In this document: piece by piece, positions 35,655-48,024 of the stretch
How positions within the stretch are numbered: the stretch's first letter is position 1
Layout of the letters: each line of letters opens with the position of its first letter
Assembly (NCBI GenBank): GCA_008508345.1
Contig: QNGE01001255.1
Span: 92,477 to 156,476, forward strand
DNA: 64,000 nt
Reading direction: 5' to 3'
Source: Paragonimus westermani
Taxonomy: Eukaryota > Platyhelminthes > Trematoda > Plagiorchiida > Troglotrematidae
The notes under the pieces: model-generated
Seen by the model: only the letters and a program-made list of their open reading frames with translations
The model's database searches: none
Told to the model about the DNA's origin: nothing
Program-made: the position numbers and the translations under genes

Positions 35655-38600
35655 CTCTGTCATGCAGTTATTCCACTGTGACTTACTGATTGTACCGGAT
35701 GACTGATGGATTGACCATCCTGGCAGGATTTCTAAGGAAGGTCAGGCAGAAATCCACTAACCCACTCAAAGCATTTGAACCTGTTCGAACTACTTGCAAA
35801 CATTATCAACTGGGAAGACAGTTTGTTACGAAACTGAGTCACTGGACATCAGGAGTACGCTAGACGAAGCTGACTGAACAGTTTTGACCGCAAAGGACGC
35901 TTGGCTCGCAAAGTTGTGTACTACACGAAATCCCTTACAGTTTATGTGAAAACATAGGACGGCGAACGCATACATTCATTTGCAAGTCCGACGTTTATCC
36001 ATGCCCGTTGGGTAGCAGTTCATCGTCATTCTCTTAGGTGACACATCTCACATACTGCACACATCCAGTTCCAATAGTCGCTTCCGTTCCGTCATCTTTC
36101 TAGCTTTGATGCATGCTCGTTAGTTCCCGAGTGTACGCATTAGTCTACTAACAAACGAACATGCATTTTACAAAACAGAACTAGCACGGAAGTTCCCGCA
36201 TATCCTAGTTTGGCTATTTGTGCACTTTTGTTCAAGTTTTATTTAGTGATCCATTCAGACTAATTATTGGATACAGCGCTCTGCATATACTATAAACACA
36301 AGTTGGTTTGAGCCCAGAAACTTTACAGGGTTTCACATGCAAAAAGTCCGATGCCAATTCAGATCGAATTCTGAAAGTTATTGCAATTAGTGAGATTTAG
36401 TTGCTATTCACTGCGCGACAAAACTTAAACTGTTTTCGGCCAGCCGGTGATGGTCCGTCCATTAACTAGTCTGCTACGAGCCTCTATTTACATCTGGAAG
36501 TGCTTTGACAGTTTCTCACAAAGTGGCATCTTGGAATCACCACACTGTTTCTTGAAGATCAGAGAAGCAGCTTAACCAGGTGTTTATAACCTTCTTCGGG
36601 AAGCTTATTTTAATACCGTGGGGCGTTTTCATTCCATAGGTAGGGCCACACACACCGCGGCACATCGGGAGAGTTCTCAAGCCCACCAACTTTGCCAGGT
36701 AATTCTTAACCCCAACAATTTCAGCCACGTCTTCGAAGTCATCCAGGAAACTTTGAACGTCCCCATTTCCAGACAGCAGTGTTCATGGTGCATTCATTTT
36801 TGATCGTGATATCATTACCAGGAGCTGAGAAGGCGAGCTATTCAACGATTGTTTGTTAAATGAATCGAATCAGATTATATGAGACCTACTTAAGCCAGAA
36901 TCAAATTAACTCAGTTGTGTAAATTGCCAACGTCTGAACTAGTTTAACAACAGTAAACTCACTTGTGTAAAACATCATCTCCCAGCTATTTATTCGTTTT
37001 ACAGTTCTTCGCACTTAGTGGGATAGTCTTATTAGCCCCAAGTGACATGACCGAACCGCCTAACTTCACCACGCGTATGACGCTCATAACAGTTAGAAAT
37101 CCGGAAGACTCCTCAGAATGATGTTTCCTTTTAAAATGAGTGGGACGAAATTATCCTACCTACATCATACGGACCATCAGTAAAAAGTTGCGTTCATCCG
37201 GAGGTTGATTCTGCTCAATCTTGGTCGCTTCATATCTCATCCTGCCAGTAGGCGAAAGGTGACTCTCAGAATGTTAACTCAAACCTTTTACCCCAAAGGT
37301 TACAGCTGATCCAAATTGAGGACGTACTCGGCTAGATTTCCAGACACAATTACCAACATCGATCGAACAGTTCCTCGAAAAAGAGTTGACAGAGCTACGC
37401 AATCGTTTATTCTAAATCTGCCCATAAGACGGTTCCCACCTCCACGCCGAAGAAGAAGAGGGTTAATATAGCCGTTTGTTTTTGTGTTACGAAACTCCGT
37501 CTTATCGGCGTACAACTCCAGCTGCGTTATAAAAACTGATGGCCAGAAAAATAATCGTAAATAAAAGATGGAATGTAAGGTATGGGAAGATTTCCAGACA
37601 GTGTGGATGCACGTTCACAAAAATCTTGTTATACCAGTTTTGCACCCGGCTTCTCGTTTTACAAATTCGCTTCCACACCTTATGCATGCATGATTGCAAT
37701 ATGATACAGTTTGCACTTAGGTTTTTATGGCCACTGATAAATATACATTGTTGTACACCGGACAAGACTGACTCTCGAAAGTGAATTACGCTACCGATAA
37801 CCTACGATCAACGCGAGTCGTTATCGCCATAGCCGTATCATGATTTGACAACGGGTCAATCACGCAGTAATCTTCTCTGTTAAGTGTAAATTTAGGTTGC
37901 ATCCGCAGAATAAATACAGATGTCATGAAGTAAATTCGTCAGGAGGTTCAGCGTCGAGCCAGCATACTACTAGTAACGGTTTTGTTCTCATTTAGTCCCA
38001 CCAAAAAACGATGCTTTCATGAAGCGAAACTTGTAAAAAGAAACACTTCCACCTTCGAACCATTTCTGCGAGATACCCTCGTGAACCATATACGAAACGC
38101 CTTTCAAAGTCAGGAATGATACGTTCCTTCAGGAAGAAACTAGGAGTTAGTCATGTTGGATCACATCCGGTGAGGTTATATACTATCCTTAGGGTATGTA
38201 ACTAAAATACGTGAACGTCAGCAATCCTCATACATCGACCTGATAAGCTAAAGTCGTATATGCTCCTGAATGATTAACTTAAGACTCACTCAGTAGCAAT
38301 TTTGCCCTTCAGGCCACACTGAACCAACGTCAACTGAATGAGCACCGGAACTTATGAGGACATCTCATCTGGAAGGACCTATTGCGTATATGAAAGAGCA
38401 AAAGATATTGAATTAATTTTTTGGATCAGGTAACTCAGAGCCATTAGAAGCCAAAACCCTTGTTAACTTGACAACTGGTCTAACTAGAAACAGTTTTAAT
38501 GTTCCGATAATCAAGAGTTTCTTGATTCTAATAATTGCTGTGTGGATCTCGTCTAAACTTCAGCATTCTAAGGGTATCCTAGACTGCCCACTAGCCTACC

Positions 38601-39624
38601 TGATATTGCGTAGCAGCAGATGATGTATTGTTTACTTGCGTAACACCTCTCTATTCTATTGCGGAAACTATGTAGACATTACTATGGTTAGTCTCAACCG
38701 GTGATTACTTATCACCGTGGTGCCTAACAATATGCCATTTGCAGCTGCTAGACGACACATCCTTTAGGAGAGCATACAAAGCAGCAAGTCGCTGTAAAAA
38801 ATTTTGATGAGTTTCCAGTGTTACTCATAAAAGCAGGTCTATGTTGACGTTTCAACCAGTGTGGCTATGTTTTACGGTTCCGCAATTGCATTATCAGATT
38901 TGATGGATTCAAAATTTTCGTTCCTCCTGAAAAGAAACCTCCACGAAAGAAAGATGGCTGCTGTTCTCACAATACTTCTTGTGTTATGGTGAGCTAACGC
39001 AGACCGATAGTCTGGATAACAGTTAAACTAGTAACCATTGCGCTCGAATCAACAGTACATCCACATAAACCCTGGTTTGGTAAGAACCACGTTTCAACGG
39101 GACTTCTGGCTCGGACGAGTACAGGCCACCACTGGTTGTCATCCTATAGGGTTGATGTGTTTAGGTTTGTTACAGGAGTTTAAGAGAGCTTGTTGCAGCA
39201 GCAACACCGGTAAAGCAGTTCAAGTACACACTCGACGTATGCATTCATGACACTAGGTGGAGTCTTGTGATGAACCCACACCCGACGGTTTGTTATCACC
39301 GCTGGTCGCCCGAATTTTGATGTTTGACTGGTTCATAGGTCGCAGTGAGACGAAGAATGACTGTAGAAAATATGTGAATTGCGATCAGCTCCCGGCAAAC
39401 CTGCTCTGTATCCTCCGGCCCCCGGTTACAGTGAACTCCAGAATAGGTACAACATCCCATATAGGGTAAAACATGGGAGACCAGCTGAGACAGATAGTGT
39501 CTGTTCAGAATTTTCTGCGGAATACTAACGTTTACTGACTGTTATGCTCTCAAAGTGTATACAGTACTGGAAATTGTAGTCAGTCAGTCCATATGAAAAG
39601 GAAGCGTCAGAGTCAAATTTCTTT
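35655..39624. other. Long unannotated interval
   Basis: No element was confidently identified. The plus frames at 39,038-39,250 and 39,257-39,469 have a faint PLE-like order (SPLVARILM, then RKYVNC) but are not called. Frames at 37,300-37,784 are motif-free. Confidence 0.4.
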
Positions 39625-39760
39625 GCTGTTAAATCTCGTCAGCAACGCATATTTTTTGCCATGATCTGTATTTGGACTGCAATCCACGTTTTCTCCAGGC
39701 AGTCGAAGTCGGTTGAAAAATCATGTTGGAGTGCAAAAGCTGTGAATAGTCATAACAACT
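39625..39760. repeat. Rearranged SINE A mosaic
   Basis: The left part (39,638-39,690) reads on the minus strand as the core-to-body junction (GCAGTCCAAATACAG, GGCAAAAAATATGCGTTGCT). The right part (39,695-39,755) reads on the plus strand as body (AAAATCATGTTGGAGTGCAA). The change of orientation inside one copy implies an inversion or two nested insertions. Confidence 0.45.
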
Positions 39761-39914
39761 AAACCTCAGACTACGTATCAGTAATCAAGGCACTAATCAG
39801 CTAATTTTAATATATGATTTGTAATTTATTCGAGAAGTCGCAGTTCAAATAACGAGATGGCACTCTGTGTTCCTCCTGGAATTGATCAGATACCATCAAA
39901 ATTGCCTACAGATG

Positions 39915-40145
39915 AATGTGGCTGAGCATTCAGGTGTGGAACATTGTTAGCACTTAATTTAAACTCAACAGTGAACTAGTCAGTGCAACTGCCTCTTAAG
40001 AATGTGGCTTGAGTTCAAGTCCCAGTCGGGGCAAGGATAAATGCGTGACAGGATTTAAACAACATGAACCTCCAGCCGAGTGCATGTTTTCCTTAATAGA
40101 GGCTGTGTGGAAAGTCCAGGCGAATACAACACGTGCGATCAGTTA
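39915..40145 (+). repeat. SINE family A copy, diverged
   Basis: A 5' region with GGCTGAGCATTCAGGTGTGG is followed by a decayed A box. The B box is CTTGAGTTCAAGTCCCAG (about 40,008-40,025). GGGGCAAGGATAAATGCG and a body with GAGTGCATGTTTTCCTTAAT follow. The 67-codon frame over it is incidental. Confidence 0.65.
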
Positions 40146-41469
40146 TTACTGGTGTTTGAACCATATCAGTCAACTCACTGACAACCTAACAGAAAACCAG
40201 AACACACCTTAGATTCGTTCACTTCATCAGGTTGTTCTGTTTTTCTCCGGCGGGTTACACTTCTAAAAACCGTTAGGTGATTTCTTTCGAATTTCGGCAG
40301 TGCATTCAGCTAAACCATTTTTCATTGCCATCTTTGATTCAACGATCTCAGATCTGGTCACTTAAGATTAGTTACAGTCTGTTTCAATAAGCCGATGTAA
40401 TTCACATTGCACGATAGCATATCATTGTCAATCTCCATAATTCATGGTGTGTTCTAGGGGACTACGCAACAGCTACATTTGGTTCTGTTTGTAGGCTGAA
40501 CGTATACTCATATTTAAGGGTACATATCTCTTAAGTGTACTGACAAAGTTGTTTTGCTTTCTGCAATTGAAGTTTGTGAAGGAATTTGTGTTGTTCTACA
40601 TGGTTACTGTTAAGTCGTTATACTGTTGGTCGTTCCATCGGAACACAAAAGCAAATTCCCTTCGAGTGTGACAATGCAATTTTTCTGTTGGTGAGATACA
40701 GGTTATGTCCAACGTGCTCAACAGGTACGCCATTGTTCACGTGGTTTTTCAAACCATGCCAAAACGCTTCGCAGTCAACCATATTGACATCACACTTTCT
40801 ACTGATCTCATTTGGTTCTCTCATGTAAGTGAACTCTCTCAAGGTTCAACATCTCACTCACTTTGTCAGGTACTTGATAATTCCCCACATGCCTTTCACG
40901 CTTGATTAGGCGTGTTGCTCAATTGTGTGCTCTTTGTAGATCTCCGAACATCTGGCTACTTTTGCCTGCCGGTCCTCATACTGGAGAATACACGCTCGTA
41001 TGTCGTTCTGTCAAGTGTTTGTTTAGAAGCATATATATATACTTAGGTATTTTATCAGTCAGAAAACTTAGTAATTAGATTGCAAACGTTTCATCAACAA
41101 ACTTTCATAAAGTAATCCATGCGTGGGTGTTTTAGCGTTCAGGTTTGAGCGTGGATTAACTGCGGTATCTTCTGATTTAACGTGGATCAGTTCATTTGCT
41201 TTAACTATAGCGTTGCTTACACAATATTCTATCACAACATTTGTTTTGATTCCCCTTAACTGTGACAAGGCAGATTAGTTTAGAGCGTTTTCCACAGTTG
41301 GTCGGATGTGCGAACCGCAGTTTGCAAGTGCGCTTGGTCCCATTCGTCCCGCTGTGTTCGTAATGAGAAGTCTTTTCTGAGCGGTCAACCACTTAGTGGC
41401 CTCCATCTATTACAGTTAACTTTGTGGATAATCGTGTATAAATGTGGAACTTAGGAACCCTTGGTGTGT
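40146..41469. other. Unannotated interval
   Basis: It contains a short TA tract at 41,031-41,041. A minus frame at 41,201-41,392 has a CKLR...NCGK...C string that loosely recalls a retroviral-type zinc knuckle but is not called. The 74-codon minus frame at 40,618-40,842 is unrecognised. Confidence 0.4.
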
Positions 41470-41580
41470 CCTCGTATCTCAGCCAGCAATGTGCTTGTTG
41501 CATTTAGGCGTGTTGCATTTGTCGCTGGTTCGAGTCCAGACAGATGTCAGATTTTTATTAATCGGATCTTTTCTAAAGTG
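41470..41580 (+). repeat. SINE family B copy
   Basis: GTATCTCAGCCAGCAATGTG serves as an A-box-like segment, and GTCGCTGGTTCGAGTCCAGA (41,520-41,539) is a well-formed T-arm with a four-pair stem. GATGTCAGATTTTT matches the downstream part of family B. It lacks a foldable acceptor stem, so it is not called as a tRNA gene. Confidence 0.6.
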
Positions 41581-43282
41581 AACGAAGTTGTTGGTTGACT
41601 TAATGAAACAGTATTACTCAACCTTTAGCTTTCTGTTTCATCTCATAAGACATTTTTTCTGTGTTCTTTCTCGGTCATTTCCGCGTTGGGTAAATAATAA
41701 CATTACATACGAATATATTTTTACCAGTTGGTCATAGTTGGGTATTAGTCACAATGACTTCTCCACTACATACTATTTACCACATATGATCAACTTGCAT
41801 CTGCACAGTGGCTGTCCTGAACCATACCTGCAGTTTAACACAAAGCTGACAGTCTGGCCGAGTTGTTCTACGTCACATCACAGCATGACAACGCTGCAAC
41901 TTACATGCCATTAATTGCTTCCGTGAAGAAGGTTTATTTGTCTGCCAGACCGAAATCAAACAGGATTCCAAAGAAGTCCAATGATAACGTAGTCACTTTT
42001 CAGGCGGCACAAAAGTGACACTGGTAATCACTAACTTCCTTTCTCTTATCCTGAAGACTTTCTCCGAAATTCGTTTATCCTATGGGTTGTCCCGTTAGAC
42101 GCATGCAATCAACACACAACTAGGGCTACTGAATACCGTACGAAGAGTGTCACACCTACATTACTTGGAACTTATCCACAGCTGTTCACCGTAACTAATT
42201 AAAAATTGTGGACTTTTGTAAAGAAGCGTCCGACCACTTGCTCAACGTCAGTGACCCTATGGCAGACAGGCTAATTAGTCGCGGAATGTAAGTCTATGCA
42301 ACGGGGACTACATGCTTATCGTTGCGCTCCTCTCACACTGACATGAATAATTTGGTCAAGATTTGCCCACTCGAATTGTTTCCGTTCTTCTTCCACGTAA
42401 TTATTCGCTTAATTTGGCGAATGCCGCTGCCGTCTGGACCATAAAATGGGAAGGTCAAACAGGGGCAGTAACACAGGGGACCACACTCGACATCTTTTGT
42501 TTTAGCGCTGTGTTATGCTTCTGTCAGACCAAGCTGACCAAACAGACAGTTAGGTAAATGGTGATGAATGTAGTATAAAATGGCAATATGATGGCAATAT
42601 GTCGATTGTTTTAGATGTCTACTGTCAATTGTGTCCAATCAAGCTTTTGATTTACATTTTCTGTTGTCCTAACTGACAGAACCTTTTGCATTCCCAAACG
42701 CACGATATCAGCGCTAATCGATTTCTAATAATTCACTGATATTCCAATTGAATCCTTCGAATTCCTCAGTTCATTACTTATGTCAACTCCAAGGGCAACT
42801 ACTCATTACATCTGTTAACTAATTCCCTACAAACCTGTAGGTTGAACTTTCCACCAGAACAACTTTAAGTGTTATAAGATTAAATAAATATTGCAAACAT
42901 GAGTTTTTTCAATCAACCCATATTGTTGTGAAGTGATACGAGGTGATTTTTACATGGCTGAACTCATCTTGATATTCGTCTTTATGCTCAGAGCAGAAAC
43001 ATCAGCCAAGACGTTACCATTTCAAAAAGTATGCCAAATAAGCCAGTAATCCAGTCAACCCTACAACTTGACATGGGACTTAGAGAAACTGTAGCGCACT
43101 TACACACTGTGGACTTCACACCTGTATTGCTTAGGTTAAACCGCAGATGGTATGGTGTATATTAACATCAAGTGTGATGTTGGGACCAACCATCACGCGT
43201 GTCTCGATTCCAGTACAGATTCGTGAATTAGCCAGGTTTCCACAGAAAGCAAATGCAGTTTAATCTGTAAGCATGCAAAGCA
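41581..43282. other. Unannotated interval
   Basis: A tandem pair of an 11-12 bp unit (ATGGCAATATG) lies at 42,580-42,602. No other feature was recognised. Confidence 0.45.
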
Positions 43283-43322
43283 TAGATAGATGATAGATGA
43301 TAGATAGATAGATAAATAGATG
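43283..43322. repeat. (GATA)n microsatellite
   Basis: Interrupted GATA/TAGA units are visible directly. Confidence 0.9.
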
Positions 43323-43585
43323 AGCTACTAGTTTACGGCGTCAGAGTAAAATGACTTGTGTTCCATACGGACAAAATGCAGTACAAGGCCGCTTATTTAG
43401 GATCACTGCTTTCAGCGTTCTGATCTCATCGCACTGAAGCAAATTAGCTGGGTGGGCTTGGTTTGTTAAGGTTGGTTCGGTCTTTGACAATCACAAAGAG
43501 ATCCATTGTTCGTGAGATTTTTGGCGGTGGTTATTTTAATGCTTCCAGAATTGTAGATACAAGTTTCTCTTTAGTGTTATGACAA

Positions 43586-43948
43586 CTAGACATCCATAAA
43601 AATTACTAATCCCTCGCCCCAAGAGATCGATTGTAAGCTCGAGGCGCGTTGTGAATTATCTTCTTGAATTATAGTGCACCGTTCACTGCAGTCGAGTAGA
43701 GTAGACATGAAGGGTTGTCCAGATCTATAGTAGCCCAGCTGAGTTCTGATCGTCAGCCTCCATTGTGTGCTCAGAAACCGTTCCCCGTAACCAATAACGA
43801 TTAGTGATGTTATCAGGCATTCAGAACGTTCTCGTTTTGGGTGTTTATTTAGCAGTTTTGCAAAGTTGTCTTTGATTAGGTCATACTGCAGCGAGAATGC
43901 GTCCAATAAAGCACAATCTTTATTGTCCAAATCGCCAGTCACATGCAA
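43586..43948 (-). CDS. 120-codon open frame in repeat family C, unknown product
   Basis: I do not recognise the product. The frame starts MHVTGDLDNKDCALLDAFSL and has no clear domain. The LDNKD.ALL segment is conserved in the family C copy at 3,628-3,662, where the frame closes soon after with a stop. The shared peptide and synteny with the family C units upstream suggest it is transposon-derived, perhaps a gag-like or 3'-terminal segment. A chance frame in a repeat remains possible. A ten-G run at 43,990-43,999 (ten C in element orientation) lies just upstream. Confidence 0.3.
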   Translation of the reverse strand: MHVTGDLDNKDCALLDAFSLQYDLIKDNFAKLLNKHPKRERSECLITSLIVIGYGERFLSTQWRLTIRTQLGYYRSGQPFMSTLLDCSERCTIIQEDNSQRASSLQSISWGEGLVIFMDV

Positions 43949-44400
43949 CGCGCGCTCTCTCGTTTATGAGTCATAATTCCAACCAACCGGGGGGGGGGGT
44001 TTCCGTTCACACGTCGTGTGCACTTCTGACCGGTTTACATATGTGATCGGCGCCCTCTATCGGGGGGTTTCCGTTTGCCATTCCTCGTCTGTTTGTCCGA
44101 TTTCGTTGCGCGGTGGCTCGTCCGGCTGCTCGTGCTGTCCGCCATCCACCCAATGTTGTCCTTGACCGTATTCCAACATCGTGTCGAGATGTCCTTCTAA
44201 ATGTTGGAAAAACCACGCCTCCGATCTGGCCGTCTGTCGTATTTCGCCTGCCCTGCCTCGCCCGTTGGTCCGATCCAGTCGAGCAATGACTCATCCGATC
44301 GCGCACGTTGTTCTTGATCCGATCGCAACAGGCTTTTAAACGTACCTCCCCACGTTGGGGTATTCGGCCGAGTGTTCGAAAACTCGCACCTCCGGCCTGA
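43900..44400 (-). repeat. Dispersed repeat family C, copy 2 (two tandem units)
   Basis: Two units of about 165 bp (44,237-44,400 and 44,065-44,235) share GATCGGACCAACGGGCGAG / AATCGGACAAACAGACGAG blocks. They also share GGCCGGAGGTGCG / TCGGAGGCGTGG starts. The unit at 3,800-3,985 is the third. The distal part (43,901-43,938) is shared with 3,628-3,662. The 159-codon minus frame over it (44,007-44,486) is Arg-rich and repeat-encoded, so not treated as a gene. GC content is visibly higher than in the flanks. Confidence 0.6.
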
Positions 44401-44486
44401 CAATCCACCACAATACGTTGTACCATTGACGAGGATTTGACAAATGTATTCATTTCACCCAATTGAAATATTGCCCTCAGACTCAA

Positions 44487-47400
44487 TGATGCGGACTTTC
44501 AGACGATAATCGACATCACCGGATAGTTGTGACTTTCTGATCAGGAAGAAACAGGTTTTATGTCTTTTATGCGTCTAGTGAACCCAAGCATTATGTGATC
44601 ATTTCAGGTGCAGACTGTGAAACGTGCATAATCTGTTCCTTGAAGTGCATGTTAGATTGTTTTCCGCAATAGCATGAAAATGACCCAAGGTTGGCTGGCA
44701 TTGAAACTGGTACAAACAAACCCAGATTTGCATAAAAAAACATTTGTGCATTTACTCTTCAGTGTTAACCAACGCAAACGACCGACCATTGGTAGAAAAC
44801 ACATTGGCTGTATATCGCGTATCTTGATCTCAGGACAGAATCATAGATTAACTGGGTGAGCACGGAAAACTACATCAATATCACAGGCAGAATGAACAGT
44901 TGTGGTCAGTTGTCGTTTGGAGTATCGTTGGCGAGAGACATAGAGAGTATACGCCGAGAGTATTCGGGTCCACGAGAAGTATGTATCAGCCGTAACAGGA
45001 TTTGGATTAAGGTGAGCTGAAATAGATTGGCAAGGAGCACTTCGGCTAAGCAGTAATCGTACAGTAGTTATATTCAAAATTCTAGGCCTAATGTTAAAGA
45101 GGAAACGAAGTTTTCCTGAAATCCCTAGAATAAGACTGTAGTTTATGAGGCCGCTGCAACTGTTAGCTGATAATGGAAAGATTGATACATTTGAATGCTG
45201 CGCAAAACAAGATGATTGATTTTCACTGAGGTTCATTTTAACGACGACGCCATCTTTAGTAGCGTTCTGTTGGTATGATCGAACAACAAGCTTGTGTCAT
45301 TTGTATTAATCCAGATTTCTTCTTAAGATCGTCCAACTTCGGATGCAGACAATGTCGCAGAAGTCTATCAGTACATGCTGATCAACTTGGGTGGTATGAA
45401 TAGGAGACAAAACAAGCAAAACGTCCATTATCTTAAATTTATTGCCGAAAAGAAATGCCAGAAGTTGGTCAGAAATTAGGAATGAACCAACTCATACCGG
45501 CTACCCCCAGATTTCTGAAACATGTAGTGACCGATTGTTTGGCTACATGCAATCGAAAAGAAAGATACCACCGTTAGAAACTTTCCGGCTATTCACTGAT
45601 ATCTTCTACAGGTGTGGTCACCAGGATTCATCCGGAATACATATTGTAGTCAATTCTTTCTATATATCAATCGACAGGCGCAGCTTTACTGGGTGGAAGA
45701 TAAGGAGGGAAAAGAATGACAGGTCGATGCAATTAAAACGGTTCGCTTCATCACGTTTGTCATCTTGATTGAAGTCACTGGGATTTCGGACTGTTCATTT
45801 CTTTTGCATCATGCAGACTGTATCATTGCTACATTCATTTTTCGGACATCTGCTCTCAAGCAATTTGCCCACTTCTCCAAATGTGCTGTGATTGCGCAAA
45901 TTAGTGTCCATACCCCACATTAGAGCCTGCTAGAAGAAACTTCGGTACGACATTCTCACTAATAAAAGCTCTTCTGATGAGAAGGAGCATACTGTCTCCA
46001 ATAAGTTATCCGGAACTAATGAACAACTCGAAAGACCAGCATTAACCGATAACGTCTACTCAGTTGGCTGAAAACGCCATTTTGAGGGTCAAAATTTTTT
46101 CCTATTGAATTGTGGCATATTACCATGCGACATTACAGTCAAGGCGACAATCGATGCAGTGCGGTCTGTGAACTCCTCGTGACGAATCAGCCACCAATCG
46201 TCATCGGTATTGATTCTTATGAACCTCCTGTACTATATCGCATGAATCAGGACGTTAGTACACTTTGCTCGGTATCGTGAAAGTACTGTTACAAATAGTT
46301 TAGTCTCGAACGCGAAGGCGACCAAAGTGTTCACGTTGTCTGCTCATAAGGTGTGCACTTATGTGAATATTTACTTCCGTTCATTGTGAGGCTGAAAATC
46401 CCGCATTTTCATTAATCTGAAACGCTATTTCCTTCTTCTTAACATTTTATGCAATGCAAACTTTAAGTTTATTCGGAACGTCGTGGACTAATGATTGTTT
46501 TCCATATGAGTTTATCGTAACTCCCATCTTGCTGTCATACACAGCGTCCCACCTTGTTTCCCGAACGTTTATTTTGACACAGAGATAATGTCAAAACCAA
46601 AACAAACATGGGATCCACGTCTGGTTCACCAAACGACAGATCAGACTTCATGCAAACAGTACAAAGCTCAAAAGAAATGGGAACTGATTTGCCCTCTAGA
46701 CAAACTGGACAGACATTGGTCAGAAAACCGATGAACATTCTGCTTGAGTTCGGCTTGCGTGTTCCGACGAGACACACTAAACTCGAACTGTGCTCCCATT
46801 AAAACATCTTAGTTAAGTTTACCTTTTCCCAGATTCCAGTTTAACTCGATGTCCTTATGCGTATGACGCGAGTATGTTGGTCAGCGTGACAGTTCCAATA
46901 AACTGAGGGATTTTAACTTGACTCAGAAGTTCTGGTGACCGGGTTGACAGGAAGACGCCCGGGCTTCAGTGATTTGATGTGATGATTCTCTCACGACAAC
47001 GTAGGATAACTGGAGTAAGGAATAACACATTCTCCAGACTATTGCAATGTCTGACGTGTGAATCTTGATCGGGATAGGGAGCTGGATTAAACATGAGGTC
47101 TAACTTGAACAGAGTTAATCTGCAAATTGCCAGATGGGTCAACCAATGGGCATATCATCACAAAAGCTACGAACAAATATCGGCGGTTGTCAAGTTGTGA
47201 CAGCCTTATTCTTTGGCAGCTCTTCAGTGAGCCAAACTACATAGATATTTGCTTCGGGTTGTACCCGACTGAGAATAAGTTACTAACTTAGCCAAAAAGC
47301 ATCCAGCTCGGCTTCCTCCAGATTCTAGGGTTTGTTAGTTCTAAGGGTAAAAACTCCATGGACCAATAACTTAGGTCTTTATAAAGGGTTGCAGTCCTCT

Positions 47401-47811
47401 TGCAAAGACTAACTCTGAGTTCAAGTTTGGGGAGTAATAGAGAGTAACCACTTCTGCGAACACGGTCCATGGTCTCCATCAGATCGATGAAGAGGAGGTG
47501 CGATGCAACTATTTTCTCACAATATTCTTTTCGAAGATAGTCGTTCAGTAATTGTTCGTTAAGTTCCGAAAACGAATCGTGGCTTCAGGTGTACATTATA
47601 AGCAAGCGAATGAATCCTATTAACAGTCACACGAGTAAAACACTTTCTACCAACAACAATACTTTTTACATTGTTGTAATCCCATTTTTGAGAATTAGTA
47701 AATTTAGCGTCAACTCAATGGGTGTGACTAGTCTGCCATATTGAAAACATTGTTTGTAGGCAAGTGTATCTCGCGGCCTTCTCATACATTTGGGTTACTT
47801 GTCGAAATGCA
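44487..47811. other. Long unannotated interval
   Basis: No confident feature. A minus frame at 46,535-46,777 contains FLTNV, recalling PLE motif A (SLFTNV), but lacks collinear support. Frames at 44,841-45,236 and 45,442-45,768 are unrecognised. Confidence 0.4.
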
Positions 47812-48024
47812 GGTTTTCAAGTTTTCCTTCATGTTGATTGAGTTAAAGACATATAGCCGAACATATGTATTCGATAATTCATCTTCAGGTAGGTACAATT
47901 ATATAAGGGGTTAGTAGAGTTAGATCGAGATATCGATCAGACTTATTACAGAGAAACGAGGTCACTGGCCAGTCAGTTGGCGATGGCTTGATTGGTCGGT
48001 TACGTCACGCTTATCCATTGGTTT
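47812..48024. repeat. PLE copy 2 left (3') inverted arm
   Basis: It matches the reverse complement of 49,987-50,203, including the TTCGATAATTCATC and GAGATATCGATCAG segments. It contains the last codons of the RT-endonuclease frame and a degraded hammerhead-like motif (47,852-47,897) in which stem I no longer pairs. Confidence 0.85.

Noticed and set aside
39038..39469. Possible PLE RT fragment (SPLVARILM then RKYVNC)
   Set aside because: The AMG part of motif B is missing and flanking segments do not align convincingly; below my threshold. A profile search would decide.
41201..41392. Possible gag zinc knuckle (CKLR...NCGK)
   Set aside because: Cysteine/histidine spacing does not fit a CCHC knuckle and no gag or protease follows.
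41470..41580. Functional tRNA gene
   Set aside because: The T-arm folds but the acceptor and anticodon stems do not; related dispersed copies show it is SINE B. The same reasoning applies to the other B-box sites.
44007..44486. 159-codon minus-strand open frame as a gene
   Set aside because: It runs through two tandem repeat C units and its Arg-rich product repeats with them; no domain is seen.
46535..46777. Possible PLE motif A (FLTNV)
   Set aside because: One short match without collinear motif B or C.
47852..47897. Functional hammerhead in the left arm of PLE copy 2
   Set aside because: Stem I no longer pairs (TAC against GGC) and the GAAA core reads GAAT; only a decayed copy of the motif.
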